This document shows, in pieces, positions 59,921 to 64,000 of a stretch of DNA of 64,000 nucleotides; within the stretch, counting starts at the first letter, position 1; the number at the start of each line of letters is the position of its first letter. Made by a program: the position numbers and the translations under genes. A model generated the notes under the pieces. That model had not been told where the DNA came from, did not search any database, and worked only from the letters and a program-made list of their open reading frames with translations. Source of the stretch: Pipra filicauda (taxonomy: Eukaryota; Chordata; Aves; Passeriformes; Pipridae); NCBI RefSeq assembly GCF_003945595.2, contig NW_024104357.1:248001-312000 (forward strand), written 5' to 3'.

Positions 59921-62329
59921 GAGGAAACAGGCTGTATGCCCTGCTCTGCCTCTGCATGGAAGCTGATGCCAGTTGGGGTTGCAGGAACTGAGGTCCCTGG
60001 TCTAGGCAGAGCTGTGGTGGTGCTCACCACGGCCCACCACCACCACAATGCTTGGCCATGGCCCCAGGCAAAGCTGATTCCTCCAGCAAGGAGGGAAGCA
60101 ATGAACCAGGGGACAGCTGGAGACAAGGCATGGCCTGGAGGTCGGTGCCTTCAGCTGCTCTGTCCTGACACCTTGGGTTGCATACACTGTGATTTTTAGA
60201 CAATTTGCATGTTCATCGGTCTCTGATTTTGTAGGTCCAATGAAGTTCTGTTGTTTGCCAAGCATCTTCACCTCCCGGATGAAAGCATTGTTGATCAATT
60301 CCTGAAGTGCTGGCTCAAACCTACACTTGGCGCCGAGCTGGGTAATCCTCCAGCTGCACACAAAGTCAAGAGGGTGCTGCCTGGAGGAAAACACTCCAGA
60401 ACCTCAGCACTGGGTGCTGGCAAAGGAAAATACTATCGTTACAGTTGGTAGCGTTAATGAGGGTCTGACCCTTGGAGTCCCTCAGATAACAGGCGGTGAC
60501 AAAGTGTGTGGTGTCGATGTGTTTGTGTGTAACAGACAAGCCATGTGTCCACGAACCAGTGTTTCTGCGGGGCACTGCCGTGTGCAGCAGGCACTGCTGC
60601 AATTTATTTATCCTAGTGCTAGTGTGTCATCCCCTCTGCGGATGCAGATCTTGCGCGCACTTCTTGGAAAAGCATTACTGAGTTGCCCTATTTTCCATTT
60701 ATTTTTCTGTAAAAGAAAGTCACACTGATCCAGTTTTCCTCCACTGAAAGTGAATGGACATCCCTGGCTCTCAGCTGGAAAAGCCTGAGGAAAAATAGGA
60801 TCAGAGTGTTTTGCAGTTTGCGACCAATGATCTTCAAGTCCAGTGCCTTGCCGTGACACTCGCTGGCAGCTCCTTGGCACCAAAACTCTGCAGGGACCCA
60901 AAGGAACAATCACTGTGACACACAGAAAAAAGGAAAATACAGTTACAGATGTCATCTGGGGGTGAGCAGGTTGCAGGAGGTTTTCCAGCCTGCCCCTGCT
61001 GCCTGCCAAACACAGTCTGTGGCTCTCTGCCTGGCTGGCCCATGAGATGCTCCTTGCCCATTTCCCTGTTTTGTTCCATATTTCCTTCCAGCAGGATGAG
61101 CTATCTCTTGGGACGGTCAATGGAGAGAATCCCATGGCTGTGCTGGAGCCAGGGCCAACTCAATTGCCACCTTCTGCCAAAAAACCATGTCCAGATTGTG
61201 GCTGAAACACCGCACAGGAAAAAAAAGCAACTTCTCCATGCGTGTTGAGGTTTCACCTTCAGACGCCTTCTTTAGTAGTTTTTAATTTTAATTCAGGGTA
61301 ATTAGTGGTTATAGTTTTAGATTTATAACTTTAGATGCCATTAGTAAATCCCTGACACTATGGGCTTCATGGAGGACCAAAGCCAGGCTTGCTGTCTGCA
61401 TGTCTGCCACCACAGGGAAATTAAGGTATATAGGGAATTTGGATCAGAACCAGCAGGCAAGAGACAGTTAATGAGTCCTAATTAAGGTGTGAAATCTTTG
61501 ATTTTCCCTCCCTCATTTTCCGCTTGTGGTGCTTATGGAAATGAATTTAAAAGTATTGCACAATTAAAAAAAAATTAATGGTTTCCTTCCTCTGGAATTG
61601 AGAGCTTTCTTCTGAGCAGGAGGGAGGGGTTTGTGAGCATGTCATTCTTTTTTAGGGGGCTGAATAGAGGCTTCTATCCTCTCACAGCTTCTATCCTCTC
61701 ATGTTTTAATTAATTTTTCTATACTTGCTTCATTAATTGATATTTATGTATTGCTTGTTGTGCATAAATCCTGGAAACCGCACATAAGAGGATGTTCTCG
61801 TTACAGTTCTACAAGTGCTTGGCCAATACTGGAATATTAATAGTTGGAGTCGCATGGAAAAGTACAGTTTGTTTCCCTTTCTCTGAGGTTTCTGTCCCAT
61901 ATGGTGCCTTCAGGGAATAAACAGTTGCTTGAAGAAAGGCATTTTTTTGTGTGCTGCAAGAGTATTTTGTCTGTGGAGGTAAGTGCCAAAATGATGGGGA
62001 TGCAGCTGAAGCCTCTGTAGCTGTGAGTTTTGTAGGACCTGTAAAACCAAACATGGACAGAAAGTGTCTTCATGTGTGCACCTTTCCCATTCCTGCTAGC
62101 TAGTGGTCCAGCTTCCTGCTAAGAAGGGCAGGCAAGTACCGAGACTGGTATCCCCAGCTTTTGCTGACACCCCTCAGCACAGCCGGTGTTCCCTACAGCT
62201 GAAAATCAAGGTCTGATGTACTTCTCAGTGCTCACAAGTTGTTCCTAAGTTGGCATTTCTCTGTTGACTCACGGCTAAAAAAAATCTCCCCCACAGAGCA
62301 ATCAGCCAGTGTCCTCTAAAGGCATGTGT
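59921..62329. other. Unassigned noncoding sequence with a 17-bp duplication
   Basis: CTTCTATCCTCTCA is present at 61671-61684 and 61688-61701. Frames of 130-175 codons on both strands at 60.0-61.1 kb overlap one another and lack family features. AT-rich sequence with TTTAATTAATTTTTC and TTCATTAATTGATA lies at about 61.70-61.75 kb. Confidence 0.42.
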
Positions 62330-62830
62330 CTGCCTGAGAGGCGAGTTATGATCTGCCCATGGAGCTATTGTTATTTGAGATTTTATTAATCATTTACTAC
62401 ATTTTATGAGGTTAGTCACCTGCATCGTCTCTGTGCTGACACAATAATTTACCACTACAAGGATGAAAAATAAAATAAAAGATCATTTACTGGCAGCTCA
62501 CAAAGCTCTTACCAGGTTACAAAGGCAGCTGGTGGAGAGAGATTTCTACTGGGGAATGAAAATAAAACAAAAAAGGCATGATGAGGTACAGCCAAAAGGG
62601 TATCACTGGAGATCAGTTTTATACTGAAGTGTGTGATAATCAATTATTCAGAAACATGGCGTCGAACTATCTTTCCCCATGGGTTTATAAACCTCTCACT
62701 GACTTAGCTCTGGTAACAGTTATCCAGAGATACGTAAGGGTATCACTGAAAGCCACGAGAGGACATTGATATTAGGCACATAATGTAGATAAGGAGGGTA
62801 TTAGAAAGCATAGAACTAGATCATCTCTTG
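62330..62830. promoter_or_regulatory. Possible conserved noncoding block
   Basis: ATTTTATTAATCATTTAC near 62389 and the inverted repeat ATAAT-CA-ATTAT at 62636-62647 mark it. GGGTATCACTG occurs at 62598-62608 and again at 62738-62748. Only a 63-codon frame crosses it. No mobile element is visible. Confidence 0.33.
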
Positions 62831-64000
62831 CTGTAAATGTATATTGCTCCATTCCATCAAGGTCAATGGTATCTCTGCCAGCTCTCACCAACCGTGGGTT
62901 GGACCCACAAGCTGTTACACAGGGCTTGGAAAAGAGAGAGCCCCTCCAGGCAGGTCCACGGTGCTGCTTTTCAAGCTGGGAACAACAGGCAGGGTTAAGC
63001 TATGGGCACACTGAGACCTTTCTGCCAGCTTGTCTTCTTGTAGCAGGACACCAAGGGAAACCCAAGACAGCAACCCCTCAGTGTGGGCAGGACACAGCTG
63101 GCCATGGTGAGTGAGCAGAGTGCTGTGCCATGTGCCCAGGGGAGCAGAGATGGACATGAGGTTCAAGTCTCCTTAAAAGCATTTTTCAAAATAATTGATA
63201 AATTATTTACCAGCTATAAATGGCCAGGATAAATCTGCTGGTAAGCAGCAGCACAGCACAGTTAGTTTTGACAACTGAAAATTTATAGCCCCTGGTAGAC
63301 CACTGTTAAGGATATTACTCACTTGGTCTCCCAATACAACACTTAAAACATAACAAACAATGTCCCCAACCTAGCCCTGTTCAGGAGGCCATCTCCTCCT
63401 GGCTCCTCATGACTTGGCTCTCTGGCTTCTCTAGCAATGCCTGTTGTTGAGCCCTGCCATCACTCTCTGCTCTGGGCATTTCCCAGGCAATTTTCCCAGG
63501 ACATTTGCAGCCCCTGGCTCATCAGTGACATGGCAATGAAGCACAGGATTTCTCCCTGGATGCAGCTTCTGAGGCCTTGGCAGCAGTGGCAGCCTCATGA
63601 AAAGATGATGGGAGATGTACAGTGGCCATGGTGATGCACAGTGTGGATCTCTGCCCCACCAGCCAGCAAAACACTGCTACTCCTCACTGTTGCATGTAAG
63701 AAGAAGTGACAATTTAATTTCCAGGCCTACTCCAGGGGCTCCTCCTGCAAAGGGGGAAGAGCAGCTTGGCTGCTGACGATGAGGGAGACGTCTGTCCTGC
63801 CTGCAGGCGGGTGGTGAGGCTGGGTGTTGGAGGGACAGAAATGTGCTAAAACAGACAAATAGTCCTCCCCCCACTTACAGCATGGATATAACAAATATGC
63901 AAAAGTCACGTATTTTGCAAGTGTAGAGCCTTCCTAGCAATAATTAGCTTCTAAACATTCCCCTGTCCTGTATAATAAATGAGCAGCATAGTAAATGTTA
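62831..64000. other. Unassigned noncoding sequence
   Basis: TTGCTCCATTCCATCAAGG then TCAATGGTATCTCTGCCAGC near 62847-62882 resembles the interior of the palindromic relic at 15128 (gctccattgaagtcaatgg). The rest is unremarkable, with frames of up to 83 codons. The window ends inside it. Confidence 0.4.

Noticed and set aside
60608..61135. 175-codon open frame on the minus strand
   Set aside because: Overlaps other minus frames in different phases and plus frames, with no family signature, splice sites or supporting context.

Overview
The window looks like noncoding nuclear DNA from a bird. The main evidence is a set of truncated CR1 LINE 3' ends that finish in the ATTCTRTG-type repeats typical of avian CR1, in both orientations. 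A few older MIR/L2-like relics are also present. Nothing looks prokaryotic, viral or organellar: there are no operons, no long uninterrupted reading frames, and no recognisable rRNA, tRNA or snRNA. I found no protein-coding gene I can defend. The longest open frames (about 180 codons) are low in number, overlap open frames on the other strand, and show no recognisable family.

Layout. 1-7.5 kb: a CpG-retaining block at the left edge, two CR1 fragments (about 0.7 and 5.7 kb), overlapping palindromes near 2.34 kb and a hairpin cluster near 7.2 kb. 7.5-18.2 kb: an AT-rich enhancer-like block (7.5-8.3 kb), an 18-bp minisatellite (11.1 kb), a compact CpG-rich block (11.64-11.88 kb), another CpG-retaining block (13.8-14.5 kb) and an ancient palindromic repeat relic (15.1 kb). 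18-33 kb: mostly plain sequence with a MIR relic (19.7 kb), two CR1 insertions (22.3 and 27.3 kb), a 25-base T tract and further ancient repeat tails (29.7 and 30.3 kb). 33.7-41.2 kb: a block with a perfect 10-bp inverted repeat, a MIR relic (35.6 kb), a second CpG-rich block (36.87-37.19 kb) and three CR1 fragments within 4 kb. 44-64 kb: a 30-base T tract, then a run of TAAT/ATTA-rich, repeat-free blocks (45.0, 46.9, 48.1, 50.6, 53.6-55.0, 57.8-58.2, 59.5-59.9 and 62.3-62.8 kb) separated by unremarkable sequence.

The best reading is a gene desert or a very long intron that may hold many cis-regulatory elements of a developmental gene lying outside the window. That rests on composition, motif content and absence of genes. 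I cannot run an alignment, so conservation is inferred and not shown. I cannot name the locus or the species, and I did not find evidence of a new biological system. The items worth checking are the two CpG-rich blocks, the palindromic factor-site-like elements and the TAAT-rich blocks.
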